Assembly (NCBI RefSeq): GCF_023100685.1
Contig: NZ_CP090064.1
Span: forward strand, 1-64,000
Direction of reading: 5' to 3'
Length of the DNA: 64,000 nucleotides
Origin: Proteus vulgaris
Lineage (GTDB): Bacteria > Pseudomonadota > Gammaproteobacteria > Enterobacterales > Enterobacteriaceae
The first letter of the stretch is position 1. Every line of letters starts with the position of its first letter. A model generated the notes under the pieces. The model ran no database searches, was not told the DNA's origin, and saw only the letters and a program-made list of their open reading frames with translations. The position numbers and the translations under genes are program-made. Positions 45,079-53,990 of this stretch are shown here, piece by piece.

Positions 45079-45516
45079 ATGCTGCAAGAAGTAATGCAAT
45101 TTTTCAACCGGCACACCCTGTTAAGTTTTGTTTGGGTTGCGCTGCTGGTGGCGGTCATTGTATTGACCTTTAAAGGGCTTTTTTCTAAGACGAAAAATAT
45201 TTCCCGTACAGAAGCGATTTCTTTGATAAATAAAGAGAATGCGGTATGTGTTGATATCCGTAGCCGTGATGAATTCCGTAAAGGACACATCATTGATTCT
45301 ATCAATTTAACGCCTTCTGAAATCAAAAATAATAATATTGCTGAGCTGGAGAAATATAAATCACAGCCAGTTATTGTTGTATCACCGTCAGGCATTGAAG
45401 GTGCAAAACCTGCTGAAAGCCTAATTAAACTCGGTTTTGAAAAAGTCTTTATCTTAAAAGATGGTCTTTCAGGCTGGAGTGGTGAAAATTTACCACTGGC
45501 TAAGGGTAAAAAATAA
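45079..45516 (+). CDS. yibN: Membrane-anchored rhodanese-like protein YibN
   Basis: 145-aa protein with one N-terminal membrane span (about 13-32) and a cytoplasmic rhodanese fold, very like E. coli YibN. ATG 45079 matches the E. coli start; a TTG 9 bp earlier is less likely. The active-site loop reads VVSPSGIEG, with Ser where sulfurtransferases have Cys, so thiosulfate:cyanide sulfurtransferase activity is unlikely. secB follows after 69 bp; the glutaredoxin gene grxC that stands between them in E. coli is absent. Confidence 0.9.
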   Translation: MLQEVMQFFNRHTLLSFVWVALLVAVIVLTFKGLFSKTKNISRTEAISLINKENAVCVDIRSRDEFRKGHIIDSINLTPSEIKNNNIAELEKYKSQPVIVVSPSGIEGAKPAESLIKLGFEKVFILKDGLSGWSGENLPLAKGKK

Positions 45517-45585
45517 CGAGCGAGCAGATTGAGTTCTATACTTACTGCTATTCAATTAATAAGGATATAAAAAGGTAAGATTATT

Positions 45586-46056
45586 ATGTCAGAACAGCAA
45601 AACCAAGAGATGACTTTTCAAATTCAGCGTATCTATACAAAAGATATCTCTTTTGAAGCACCTAATGCTCCACAAGTTTTCCAAAAAGAGTGGCAACCAG
45701 AAGTTAAATTAGATTTAGATACATCTTCTAATACTTTAGCTGAAAACGTGTATGAAGTTATTTTGCGTGTCACTGTAACTGCAACTATGGATAACGAAAC
45801 TGCATTCCTGTGCGAAGTGCAACAAGCAGGTATCTTCACTGTTGAAGGTATTGAAGGCACTCAATTAGCACATTGCTTAGGTGCATATTGCCCTAATGTT
45901 CTGTTCCCTTATGCTCGTGAATGTATCACTAACTTAGTCAGCCGTGGTACTTTCCCACAACTGAACTTAGCACCAGTTAACTTTGATGCGTTGTTTATGA
46001 ACTATTTACAACAGCAACAAACTGATGCCGCTAATGAAGGGGCTGAAGAAGCTTAA
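45586..46056 (+). CDS. secB: Protein-export chaperone SecB
   Basis: Homotetrameric cytoplasmic chaperone that holds preproteins unfolded and delivers them to SecA. 156 aa, with the family core ([30 protein letters not shown]) and a short acidic tail. The stop overlaps the gpsA start by one base. Confidence 0.98.
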   Translation: MSEQQNQEMTFQIQRIYTKDISFEAPNAPQVFQKEWQPEVKLDLDTSSNTLAENVYEVILRVTVTATMDNETAFLCEVQQAGIFTVEGIEGTQLAHCLGAYCPNVLFPYARECITNLVSRGTFPQLNLAPVNFDALFMNYLQQQQTDAANEGAEEA

Positions 46057-47072
46057 TGAACGCTTCTATGACAGTTATCGGTGCCGGTTCATACGGCACC
46101 GCTTTAGCGATTACCTTAGCGCGCAATGGTCATGATGTTGTACTTTGGGGTCATGATCCTGAGCATGTTGCTGCATTAGAGCAAGCACGCTGTAATCAGG
46201 CATTTCTGCCCGATGTTTCCTTTCCTGATAGTTTATACATGGAAGCTTCTTTGCAAAAAGCCATTGAAGCCAGCCGTAATATTCTTGTTGTGATCCCAAG
46301 CCATGTTTTTGGTGATGTATTACAACAGATCAAACCCTTTTTACGTCAGGATGCACGTGTTGTTTGGGCGACAAAAGGACTTGAGGCTCATACTGGTCGC
46401 TTGTTGCAAGATGTAGCGCGTGAAGTATTAGGTAATGAAATCCCGCTAGCAGTTTTATCAGGCCCTACTTTTGCCAAAGAGCTTGCAGCAGGTCTGCCTA
46501 CTGCTATTTCAGTTGCATCAACGGACAATACCTTCTCTGAAGAGTTACAGCAGTTGTTCCATTGTGGCAAAAGTTTCCGTGTGTATAAAAATCCTGACTT
46601 TATCGGTGTGCAATTAGGTGGCGCGGTAAAAAACGTGATTGCTATTGGCGCAGGTATGTCTGATGGTATGGGGTTTGGTGCGAATGCACGTACAGCACTA
46701 ATCACTCGTGGCCTTGCTGAAATGAGCCGTTTAGGTAAAGCATTAGGTGCAGATGCCGCAACGTTTATGGGAATGGCAGGATTGGGAGATTTAGTTTTAA
46801 CCTGTACCGATAACCAATCTCGTAATCGTCGATTTGGTATGATGCTAGGCCAAGGTTTTGATGTTGATACTGCCCAAGAAAAAATTGGGCAAGTCGTTGA
46901 AGGTTATCGCAATACCAAAGAAGTTCGCGCATTAGCAGAACAAGTCGGTGTTGAAATGCCTATTACAGAGCAGATCTACCAAATTTTATATCAGCATAAA
47001 GACGCGAAAGAAGCCGCATTATCTTTATTAGGTCGAGCCACTAAAGATGAGATAGACAGCAATCTTTTCTAA
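46056..47072 (+). CDS. gpsA: Glycerol-3-phosphate dehydrogenase [NAD(P)+]
   Basis: Makes sn-glycerol-3-phosphate from DHAP for phospholipid synthesis. 338 aa with the dinucleotide loop [12 protein letters not shown] and the active Lys in [13 protein letters not shown]. The start is coupled to secB (TAATG). Confidence 0.98.
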   Translation: MNASMTVIGAGSYGTALAITLARNGHDVVLWGHDPEHVAALEQARCNQAFLPDVSFPDSLYMEASLQKAIEASRNILVVIPSHVFGDVLQQIKPFLRQDARVVWATKGLEAHTGRLLQDVAREVLGNEIPLAVLSGPTFAKELAAGLPTAISVASTDNTFSEELQQLFHCGKSFRVYKNPDFIGVQLGGAVKNVIAIGAGMSDGMGFGANARTALITRGLAEMSRLGKALGADAATFMGMAGLGDLVLTCTDNQSRNRRFGMMLGQGFDVDTAQEKIGQVVEGYRNTKEVRALAEQVGVEMPITEQIYQILYQHKDAKEAALSLLGRATKDEIDSNLF

Positions 47073-47113
47073 GTCTATTTTAGATAGTTATTTATTTCTG
47101 TTTTAAACATAAA

Positions 47114-47137
47114 AAGCCTAAGTTTTTACTTAGGCTT
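47114..47137 (+). promoter_or_regulatory. Hairpin between gpsA and cysE
   Basis: AAGCCTAAG (47114-47122) and CTTAGGCTT (47129-47137) form a perfect 9-bp stem. No T tract follows on the plus strand, so it is more likely a partial terminator, pause or processing site than a full stop. Confidence 0.45.
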
Positions 47138-47162
47138 CAATGTAAAAAGAATGAGAGTGAGT

Positions 47163-47984
47163 ATGTCGCTAGAAGAGCTAAAAAGAGTCTGGGATCATAT
47201 TAAAAATGAAGCAAGATGTTTGGCAGATTGTGAGCCAATTTTGGCGAGTTTCTTCCATGCGACATTACTCAAACATGAAAACTTAGGTAGCGCCTTAAGT
47301 TATATGTTGGCGAATAAGCTGGCAACCCAGACGATGCCTGCGATCGCTGTTCGTGAGATTGTTGAAGAAGCATATCGTAGCGATAATTCTATGATTGAAT
47401 CAGCGGCTTATGATATTTCAGCCGTTCGTTTACGCGACCCTGCAGTTGATAAATACTCTACGCCACTACTTTATTTAAAAGGATTTCATGCGCTACAAGC
47501 TTATCGTATAGCCCATTGGTTATGGAACCAAGATCGTAAAGCGCTTGCCGTTTATCTGCAAAATCAAATCTCTGTGACTTTTGGTGTCGATATTCACCCT
47601 GCTGCACGTATTGGTCACGGTATTATGCTTGATCACGCAACGGGCATTGTCATTGGTGAAACGGCTATCGTAGAGAACGATGTTTCTATTTTACAATCCG
47701 TGACTTTAGGTGGAACAGGTAAAACTTGTGGTGATCGTCATCCCAAAGTACGTGAAGGTGTGATGATTGGTGCGGGTGCTAAAATACTCGGTAATATTGA
47801 GATTGGTCGCGGTGCCAAAATTGGTGCGGGATCAGTCGTTTTACATGAAGTTCCTGCACACACTACAGTTGCTGGTGTTCCTGCCCGTATTGTCGGTAAG
47901 CCAACGAGTGACAAGCCTTCACTCGATATGGATCAACACTTTAATGGTGTGGTGCCTGGTTTTGAATGTGGTGATGGCATTTAA
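47163..47984 (+). CDS. cysE: Serine O-acetyltransferase
   Basis: Acetylates serine with acetyl-CoA, the committed step to cysteine. ATG 47163 (MSLEELKRVW) gives 273 aa, equal to E. coli; an ATG 12 bp earlier is less conserved. The helical N-terminal domain is followed by left-handed beta-helix hexapeptides (DIHPAARIGHGIMLDHATG) with the catalytic His, and the feedback-sensitive C-terminal tail is intact. The stop overlaps the next start by one base. Confidence 0.97.
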   Translation: MSLEELKRVWDHIKNEARCLADCEPILASFFHATLLKHENLGSALSYMLANKLATQTMPAIAVREIVEEAYRSDNSMIESAAYDISAVRLRDPAVDKYSTPLLYLKGFHALQAYRIAHWLWNQDRKALAVYLQNQISVTFGVDIHPAARIGHGIMLDHATGIVIGETAIVENDVSILQSVTLGGTGKTCGDRHPKVREGVMIGAGAKILGNIEIGRGAKIGAGSVVLHEVPAHTTVAGVPARIVGKPTSDKPSLDMDQHFNGVVPGFECGDGI

Positions 47985-48541
47985 TGGCATTAACTGAAGT
48001 TATGCTCTCTGAACTTAAGGCTTGTTTACACGTCGAGTATATTGGTGATAACAAGCCTTTTAGTTGGATAAGACTATTTCATCGCGTCTTTTTCTGTCAA
48101 CGTTCACGTTATCTATTTTGGTGGCGTGTCGCCCAATTCTTTTATTTTTCTAAAAATCGTTTTCTTAAAAAATTAGGTATTCGTATTGGTGCTAAAAACA
48201 ATCGTAAATATTGCAACGATATCTCATTAAGAACGCGTATAGGTAAAGGCCTTTCATTACCTCATCCCATTGGGATTGTACTGACTAATTACTGTCAGTT
48301 AGGTGAGAATGTGACGTTAATGCAAGGTGTCACCATTGGAGTAAAAGAGAAGGATGGCAAAGCAGATATTCGAGTTGGCAACCATGTTTATATTGGTTGT
48401 AATTCTTCGATTATCGGCGGAGAGATAGAGATTGGTGATAATGCGGTGATTGGTGCTCACGCATTGGTATTAAAGGATGTGGGGGAAGGGTGTCGGTATA
48501 TTACTAAAGTTGTCGCCGAAATCAGACAATCATCAGTGTAA
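47984..48541 (+). CDS. Second serine-acetyltransferase-like hexapeptide acyltransferase
   Basis: 185-aa protein with a short N-terminal helical region and left-handed beta-helix repeats (GKGLSLPHPIGIVLTNYCQ, GENVTLMQGVTIG). It resembles CysE and WcaB/VatD-type O-acetyltransferases but lacks most of the CysE N-terminal domain and its regulatory tail. The start overlaps the cysE stop (TAATG). It could acetylate a sugar or serine; polysaccharide modification is favoured by the neighbouring O-antigen genes. Confidence 0.75.
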   Translation: MALTEVMLSELKACLHVEYIGDNKPFSWIRLFHRVFFCQRSRYLFWWRVAQFFYFSKNRFLKKLGIRIGAKNNRKYCNDISLRTRIGKGLSLPHPIGIVLTNYCQLGENVTLMQGVTIGVKEKDGKADIRVGNHVYIGCNSSIIGGEIEIGDNAVIGAHALVLKDVGEGCRYITKVVAEIRQSSV

Positions 48542-48570
48542 TAAATTAAATTTTAGTCATTTGAAATAAA

Positions 48571-48606
48571 AAAAGCGCTAGTCATTATTTATGATCAGCG
48601 CTTTTT
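48571..48606. terminator. Bidirectional terminator at the cysE / O-antigen boundary
   Basis: AAAGCGCT (48572-48579) pairs with AGCGCTTT (48597-48604), with further GTCAT/ATGAT pairing inside, and has T and A runs at its two ends. It closes the secB-cysE group and, on the other strand, the O-antigen operon. Originally it probably served trmL. Confidence 0.85.
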
Positions 48607-48611
48607 ACATT

Positions 48612-48680
48612 TCAGTCTCTTAGTAATGCACCAGGATAACCAAGTTGACGCCATGCTTCAAAAACCACAATAGTAGTTAT
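48612..48680 (-). pseudogene. Remnant of a second trmL 3' end
   Basis: The minus strand reads [18 protein letters not shown] then TGA, a copy of the TrmL C-terminus. A 23-bp block (48643-48665) is identical to intact trmL (52479-52501), and 11 further bases match near the end; elsewhere it differs, mostly at third codon positions. The remnant ends in Arg-Asp like E. coli TrmL, while the intact gene here ends in Lys. It therefore looks like the original end of the gene, left beside its terminator when the four genes to its right were inserted. Confidence 0.88.
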
Positions 48681-48696
48681 AAAAACTAATAAATAT

Positions 48697-49647
48697 TTAT
48701 ATAAAATAATTTTTAATTTTAAAATAACTCATTCTTAAAATATGTTTTGTTTGGTATGGAGAAAGAAATGTTGAACATAATAAAAGTAGGTATTTATTAG
48801 GATTTACATTATTCATCCTAAGTGCTCTTACTAGTAATAGTTGACTTTTAAAATGTAATTCATTTATGATTTTATTCACTTTTATATAATCTAACATTCT
48901 TTGTTCATTGTAATTATCTATACCATATTTTTTTCTAATTTTATTCATTTTTATTATGTGATATTGGCATTTTCTTTGTCTTAATGAATTTTTAAAAGAT
49001 AAAGATTGCGTATTTATTCTATACATTACTAATGGTTTTTCAATATTTGAAATTGTATAGTTTTTAGCAATAAGCCTCGAAATAAAATCAAAATCTTGTG
49101 AGTTGGGGTAATTTCGATATCCTTGCATTTTTTCAAAAATATCTCTCGACATGAACCATGTGGGGTGATAACAAACAGATTTATAACCTAAGGTACTTTT
49201 TAGTTTTAAAAAATCATTTGACAAACAGGAAGTAGATATAAATTTACCATGCTCATCAATTCTATTTATGCCTGTACCAATTAATGCAAAAGAATTAGAT
49301 TTATAATATTTTAGTTGTACATTTAAGCGTTCTGGATCGGCAATATCATCAGCATCTAACCGAGCAATAAAATTACCATCGCTATGTTCAAATGCTTTGT
49401 TTAATGAACTTGCTAATCCAAGATTTATGCTATTTTCTACAATTATTATTTCAATGTTTTTTATTTCTAGATTATTAATTATATTTTTATAATGTTCACA
49501 TTTATTAGGGTTATCGATAACAATAACTAATTGAATTTCAAATTTACCATATGTATTTTGAGCGACTATCGAATTAATAGATAGTATAATCCATTCATCG
49601 ATTTCATTATATATGGAAAATAATACAGATATTTTATCGTTTTTCAT
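48697..49647 (-). CDS. O-antigen glycosyltransferase, GT2 family
   Basis: 316-aa inverting GT-A enzyme: ISVLFSIYNEIDEWIILSINSI, the NLGLASSLNKAFE loop and the metal motif ARLDADD place it in GT2 (WcaA/WbbD-like). It is very AT-rich, like its neighbours. It is the last gene of the O-antigen operon, 5 bp after the GT4 gene; its stop lies 16 bp from the trmL remnant. It probably adds one sugar of the O-unit; donor unknown. Confidence 0.85.
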   Translation of the reverse strand: MKNDKISVLFSIYNEIDEWIILSINSIVAQNTYGKFEIQLVIVIDNPNKCEHYKNIINNLEIKNIEIIIVENSINLGLASSLNKAFEHSDGNFIARLDADDIADPERLNVQLKYYKSNSFALIGTGINRIDEHGKFISTSCLSNDFLKLKSTLGYKSVCYHPTWFMSRDIFEKMQGYRNYPNSQDFDFISRLIAKNYTISNIEKPLVMYRINTQSLSFKNSLRQRKCQYHIIKMNKIRKKYGIDNYNEQRMLDYIKVNKIINELHFKSQLLLVRALRMNNVNPNKYLLLLCSTFLSPYQTKHILRMSYFKIKNYFI

Positions 49648-49652
49648 GTTTT

Positions 49653-50750
49653 TTAAATTAACTCAATATATTTTCTAACAATGTGATTTATATTATATTG
49701 CTTTGTTTCTTTTGTTAAATAATTAGGTTCTATTACCTTAGTATTTGTTTCCTGTAATGATAATATCAATCCTTTTTCATCATTTATGTTAAATAATATA
49801 CCAAGTTGATTAGATGCAATACTTCCTGATATAATTTCATTATCTATTTTTAATATCTCTCTTGGGCCAGTTCTACAATCTGAACTAATAATAGGTACAC
49901 CAAGATAAAGAGATTCAATTAATACATTTGGAAAACCTTCTGATATAGATGTAAGTACTGTATATTTAGCATGTTTTATATAAGGGTAAGGGTTTTCTTT
50001 ATTTCCTAGGAATTTTATGTTTTTATTCTTATATTTTTCTTTATAATCTTCATATAGAGCTCCATCTCCAATTAACAGTAGTTTATAATTGGTTTTTTTA
50101 AATGTATCTAATAAGAAAGAGATATTTTTAACAGGGTGAAATCTTCCTACAAAGATGAAGTACTCACCAGAAGAAAACGGATTGTCATCTACAATTACTT
50201 TAGATAATTCAAGTATATTATCTAAGTTATAACAATTGGGGATAACAAAGTTGTTTTTTTCTCCAACAATAGGTAAATAATCATTTAACATTCTCTGAGT
50301 AAGAAATACTTTTTTAGTGGCGTATTTAAATATATTCTTTATTATAAATAGATTTATTTTTGATTTTAAACTTTTATTGGAATATTTTAAAATTGAGCCA
50401 TGTGTAACAACTATACTTTTATGATTTTTAAATAGTGATAAGGATATATTAATATAGTTTGCTCTAAATAAATGACTAATAATTGTATTTATTTTTTCTT
50501 TTCTAAGAATAAAAAATAAATGGATAGCCGCGGAAAAATTATTTATTATATTTCCAATAAAAGGGACTTTGATATTTATAGGGTTTTTTATTAATATTAT
50601 ATCTTTATGTAAAGCATAACTGATATTGTTTTCTATTATATAGAAGTATACTTTATAATTATTTTCTTTTAGTCCATTGGCTAAGTTACAAGCTATTCTC
50701 TCACCACCACCATTAGAAAGAGAGTTTGATAAAATTAAAATTTTTTTCAT
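49653..50750 (-). CDS. O-antigen glycosyltransferase, GT4 family
   Basis: 365-aa GT-B enzyme with SNSLSNGGGERIACNLANGL at the acceptor side, FIFVGRFHPVKNISFLLDTF in the donor domain and SISEGFPNVLIESLYLGVPIIS at the E-x7-E site. It overlaps the wzx stop by 4 bp. It is probably one of the O-unit assembly enzymes; specificity cannot be read from sequence. Confidence 0.87.
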   Translation of the reverse strand: MKKILILSNSLSNGGGERIACNLANGLKENNYKVYFYIIENNISYALHKDIILIKNPINIKVPFIGNIINNFSAAIHLFFILRKEKINTIISHLFRANYINISLSLFKNHKSIVVTHGSILKYSNKSLKSKINLFIIKNIFKYATKKVFLTQRMLNDYLPIVGEKNNFVIPNCYNLDNILELSKVIVDDNPFSSGEYFIFVGRFHPVKNISFLLDTFKKTNYKLLLIGDGALYEDYKEKYKNKNIKFLGNKENPYPYIKHAKYTVLTSISEGFPNVLIESLYLGVPIISSDCRTGPREILKIDNEIISGSIASNQLGILFNINDEKGLILSLQETNTKVIEPNYLTKETKQYNINHIVRKYIELI

Positions 50751-51973
50751 GAAATATTATTTTTACCTTTTAAATATAATATTGAGATAAATAAGAATAG
50801 TTGACCTAACAAAATAGAAAAAACAAAATTGTATTGAGAATGATTGAAGTTTTCAATTGATAACATAAATGATATTGTTAATATCCCACTTAGTAAAGAA
50901 AATGGGCTTATATACTTTGATCTTTTCATTATAACTAACATATGTACTAAAAAAGAGTTTGCAAGGCTAAAGAATATAATTAATAAATAAAAGAATAATA
51001 TCAGTGATAATTCTTCAGAGTATTTAATGTTTAATATATGAAAAATATATTGGTCTAATATTTCATAGATTAACATGCCTGTAAATTGAACAAATATGAA
51101 AAATAATAAGATAATGTTTGTAAATTTATAAAAATTATTTTTATTATTTAAATAAAAATAATTCATTTTGGGAAAAGTAACATCGATGACTGGTGTTAAT
51201 ATAGATACTGATGCTGATACAATGCGTTGTGCTACACCAATAAAACCAACAAATTCAATGCCATATATTGATTTTGCTATAATTAGTGCTACGGGGTTTA
51301 TAGCACCTGTAATCAGTCTCATTGATGTGAGATGCCAACCTTCTTTCAATAATAACTTACTTTTTTTTGATAGATTAAAGTATTTTTTGTTTTTTATTTT
51401 ATTTATAGGTAGTCTCTTAATTATATAACAATTAGAGTATATAAATAAAATTATATTAGGGAGTATTAAAAAAAGAAGGTATTCCTCTATGTTTGTATCA
51501 TAATTAACAAATAGAAAAACATAAATAACATATATTATTTTAGAAAATAAAGATATAACGACTAAATTTATTAATTTATATGTGGCTTGAAAATACCATT
51601 TGCATTGAAGTATTGAAGTAGAAAACCATACAAATAATATGAGTGTTTGTAAGTAAGTCAATTCAACAATAAATTTCAATAAGATCAAAAAGATAAATAT
51701 TAATATACAGAATAAAATCTTTATTTTTTGTATTTCTATATATAACAATGTTTTTTTAAAGGTGGAAATTTTAGATGAAAATTCCCTTGTTGCATTAGCA
51801 TTATATCCCCATTCACCGATAAGAATTATATACGCTGAAATAGCTTGAAGCAAAGCTATAATGCCATAGTTAGATATACCAAGATACTTTATAACTATAG
51901 GAATTGCAATTAAGGGAATTAGTAGTTCGATTGCTTTAATGAATTGTAGATAAAAAACATTTTTAATAATCAT
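50747..51973 (-). CDS. wzx: O-antigen flippase Wzx
   Basis: 408-aa membrane protein with about 12 hydrophobic segments and the polysaccharide-transporter (MATE/MOP) start LIPLIAIPIVIKYLGISNYGI and GEWGYNANATREFS. It flips lipid-linked O-units across the inner membrane. It has very low GC content, as wzx genes usually do. The start is 7 bp after the acyltransferase stop, and GT4 overlaps its end. wzx and wzy are both present, so O-antigen assembly is Wzx/Wzy-dependent. Confidence 0.88.
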   Translation of the reverse strand: MIIKNVFYLQFIKAIELLIPLIAIPIVIKYLGISNYGIIALLQAISAYIILIGEWGYNANATREFSSKISTFKKTLLYIEIQKIKILFCILIFIFLILLKFIVELTYLQTLILFVWFSTSILQCKWYFQATYKLINLVVISLFSKIIYVIYVFLFVNYDTNIEEYLLFLILPNIILFIYSNCYIIKRLPINKIKNKKYFNLSKKSKLLLKEGWHLTSMRLITGAINPVALIIAKSIYGIEFVGFIGVAQRIVSASVSILTPVIDVTFPKMNYFYLNNKNNFYKFTNIILLFFIFVQFTGMLIYEILDQYIFHILNIKYSEELSLILFFYLLIIFFSLANSFLVHMLVIMKRSKYISPFSLLSGILTISFMLSIENFNHSQYNFVFSILLGQLFLFISILYLKGKNNIS

Positions 51974-51980
51974 TCTTTAG

Positions 51981-52445
51981 TTATTTAAATAGTCTTATAC
52001 ATTTAGCTGGGTTTCCTACATAAACACCAGGTTTTTCAATATTTCGAGTTACAATAGAGCCAGCCCCTACAATAACATTTTCACATATAGAGACACCAGC
52101 GAGTATGATGGCACCAGCGCCTATTTGTACATTATCTGAAATTATAATTTCTTTATCTATATGTTCAGTAGTGATTCCATTATCATTAATCAACAACCCT
52201 GTTGAAATTAATTTTGAACCGGCTGAGAGTGTTACTTTATTACCGAGAGTAATACCTCCTTTGGCATTAATATATACATGATCATTAATATTTACTCTGC
52301 CTTTGATAGATAATTTCTTTATGTTTTTAATAGTAAAAAAACCAAAATATATAATATTTTTGTTGTAAATTAATTCATTGTAAAAAATGAAGACATAAAT
52401 TTTTACTATAAGAGAACTTAGTTTTTTTAGGAAAAATGTTTTCAT
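51981..52445 (-). CDS. Hexapeptide-repeat O-acyltransferase
   Basis: 154-aa protein with an N-terminal hydrophobic stretch and left-handed beta-helix repeats (INDHVYINAKGGITLGNKVT, IGAGAIILAGVSICENVIVG), ending in GVYVGNPAKCIRLF, as in WbbJ/NodL-type acetyltransferases. ATG 52445 was chosen; the longer frame begins inside trmL. It follows trmL by 5 bp, so its translation may depend on it. It probably acetylates an O-antigen sugar. Confidence 0.82.
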   Translation of the reverse strand: MKTFFLKKLSSLIVKIYVFIFYNELIYNKNIIYFGFFTIKNIKKLSIKGRVNINDHVYINAKGGITLGNKVTLSAGSKLISTGLLINDNGITTEHIDKEIIISDNVQIGAGAIILAGVSICENVIVGAGSIVTRNIEKPGVYVGNPAKCIRLFK

Positions 52446-52450
52446 GAAAA

Positions 52451-52951
52451 TTATTTCAGTAATGCACCTGGGTAGCCTAGTTGACGCCATGCTTCAAAAA
52501 CGACAACGGCAACGGTATTTGACAGATTCATACTACGACTATCAGCAAGCATCGGAACTCTGATTTTCTGCTGCGTTGACATATTATCTAACACATAAGG
52601 TGGTAAGCCACGAGTTTCAGGTCCAAAAAGGAGGTAATCTCCATCTTGGTAACTCACATTACTATGTGCTGGTGTGCCTTTTGTTGTTAACGCAAATACA
52701 CGCGCACCTGTTGGTGATTGTGCATTATCAGGGTTTAAACCTTCACTTTCTAAAAAAGCATAGTAATCGTGGTGCTGTTTAATATCAGCAAATTCACGAT
52801 AATCAAGCCCTGCACGACGCAGACGTTTATCATCCCAAGTAAAACCCAATGGTTGGATTAGATGAAGATGAAAGCCTGTGTTAGCACACAGGCGGATAAT
52901 ATTACCCGTATTCGGTGGAATTTCGGGTTCAAATAAGACAATATTGAGCAT
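52451..52951 (-). CDS. trmL: tRNA (cytidine/uridine-2'-O)-methyltransferase TrmL
   Basis: SPOUT-family methylase that modifies wobble position 34 of two leucine tRNAs. The 166-aa product has [20 protein letters not shown], the knot motifs [10 protein letters not shown] and [14 protein letters not shown], and is longer than the E. coli protein by about nine residues in a loop (near 77-85). It ends ALLK where the family usually ends with RD. It lies 3 bp after the epimerase gene and 5 bp before an acyltransferase gene, so it is inside the O-antigen operon. A remnant of its original 3' end is at 48612-48680. Confidence 0.96.
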   Translation of the reverse strand: MLNIVLFEPEIPPNTGNIIRLCANTGFHLHLIQPLGFTWDDKRLRRAGLDYREFADIKQHHDYYAFLESEGLNPDNAQSPTGARVFALTTKGTPAHSNVSYQDGDYLLFGPETRGLPPYVLDNMSTQQKIRVPMLADSRSMNLSNTVAVVVFEAWRQLGYPGALLK

Positions 52952-52954
52952 GGT

Positions 52955-53965
52955 TTATTTAACTTGATAATAATTTTTATACCAATCAACGAACTGTTTT
53001 ACGCCTTCATCTACACTTGTTTGAGGTTTATAGCCAGTTGCTTTAAATAAATCCTCAGTGTCTGCCCATGTGGTGTAAACATCACCAGGTTGCATTGGTA
53101 ACATATTTTTATCTGCAGTTTTTCCTAAGTGAGCTTCTAATGCTCTAATATAATCCATTAAATTAACTGGAGAACCATTACCAATATTATAGACTTTATA
53201 AGGTGCTGAACTATTAGCAGGAGTGCCTGTACTGACTTTCCAATCTTGTTGTGGTGTTGGTATTACATCCGCAATACGAGCAACACCTTCCACAATATCT
53301 TCAACATAAGTAAAGTCTCGTTTCATTTCACCATTATTATAAATATCAATAGGCTCATCGTTGATAATAGCTTTTGTAAATTTAAATAATGCCATATCAG
53401 GGCGACCCCAAGGACCATAGACGGTGAAAAAGCGTAATCCTGTTGTTGGTATACCATATAAATGGGAATAGCTATGAGCCATTAATTCATTGGCTTTTTT
53501 CGTTGCTGCATATAAAGAAACAGGGTGATTAGCTTGATCATGAGGTGAAAATGGCAATTCATCATTTAAGCCATAAACAGAACTGGAAGAAGCATAAACA
53601 AGATGTTTAATATTATTGTGACGACAACCTTCTAAGATTGTCAGAAAGCCAGTTAAATTACTATCAGCGTAAGAAAATGGGTTAATTAGTGAATATCTAA
53701 CCCCAGCTTGTGCAGCTAAATGAATAACTTTATCAAATTTCTCAGTTGCAAATAGATGAGCCATTTTCTCTCTATCTGCTAGATCAATAAGAGAAAATGA
53801 GAAATTATGTAGTTTATTCAGAATGTTAAGCCTAGATTCTTTTAAGGAGACATCATAATAATCATTGAGATTATCGATACCAACAACAATTTCACCTTGT
53901 TGGATTAGTTTTTTTATTAGATGAAAACCAATGAATCCTGCAGCGCCAGTGACTAAATATTTCAT
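52955..53965 (-). CDS. UDP-glucuronate 4-epimerase (CapI-type)
   Basis: 336-aa extended SDR that should interconvert UDP-GlcA and UDP-GalA. Evidence: TGAAGFIGFHLIKKL, the YAATKKANE active-site tyrosine, RFFTVYGPWGRPDMALFKFT and the CapI/GlcA-epimerase type DNLNDYYDVSLKESRL. It lies directly after ugd, which supplies its substrate. UDP-GalA fits both the WabG-type core and acidic Proteus O-antigens. Confidence 0.88.
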   Translation of the reverse strand: MKYLVTGAAGFIGFHLIKKLIQQGEIVVGIDNLNDYYDVSLKESRLNILNKLHNFSFSLIDLADREKMAHLFATEKFDKVIHLAAQAGVRYSLINPFSYADSNLTGFLTILEGCRHNNIKHLVYASSSSVYGLNDELPFSPHDQANHPVSLYAATKKANELMAHSYSHLYGIPTTGLRFFTVYGPWGRPDMALFKFTKAIINDEPIDIYNNGEMKRDFTYVEDIVEGVARIADVIPTPQQDWKVSTGTPANSSAPYKVYNIGNGSPVNLMDYIRALEAHLGKTADKNMLPMQPGDVYTTWADTEDLFKATGYKPQTSVDEGVKQFVDWYKNYYQVK

Positions 53966-53990
53966 TACGTAATTAACCCGTATTTATTAA

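Noticed and set aside
44821..45114. 97-codon minus-strand frame in the rimO-yibN spacer
   Set aside because: It overlaps the start of yibN and has no RBS or known motif.
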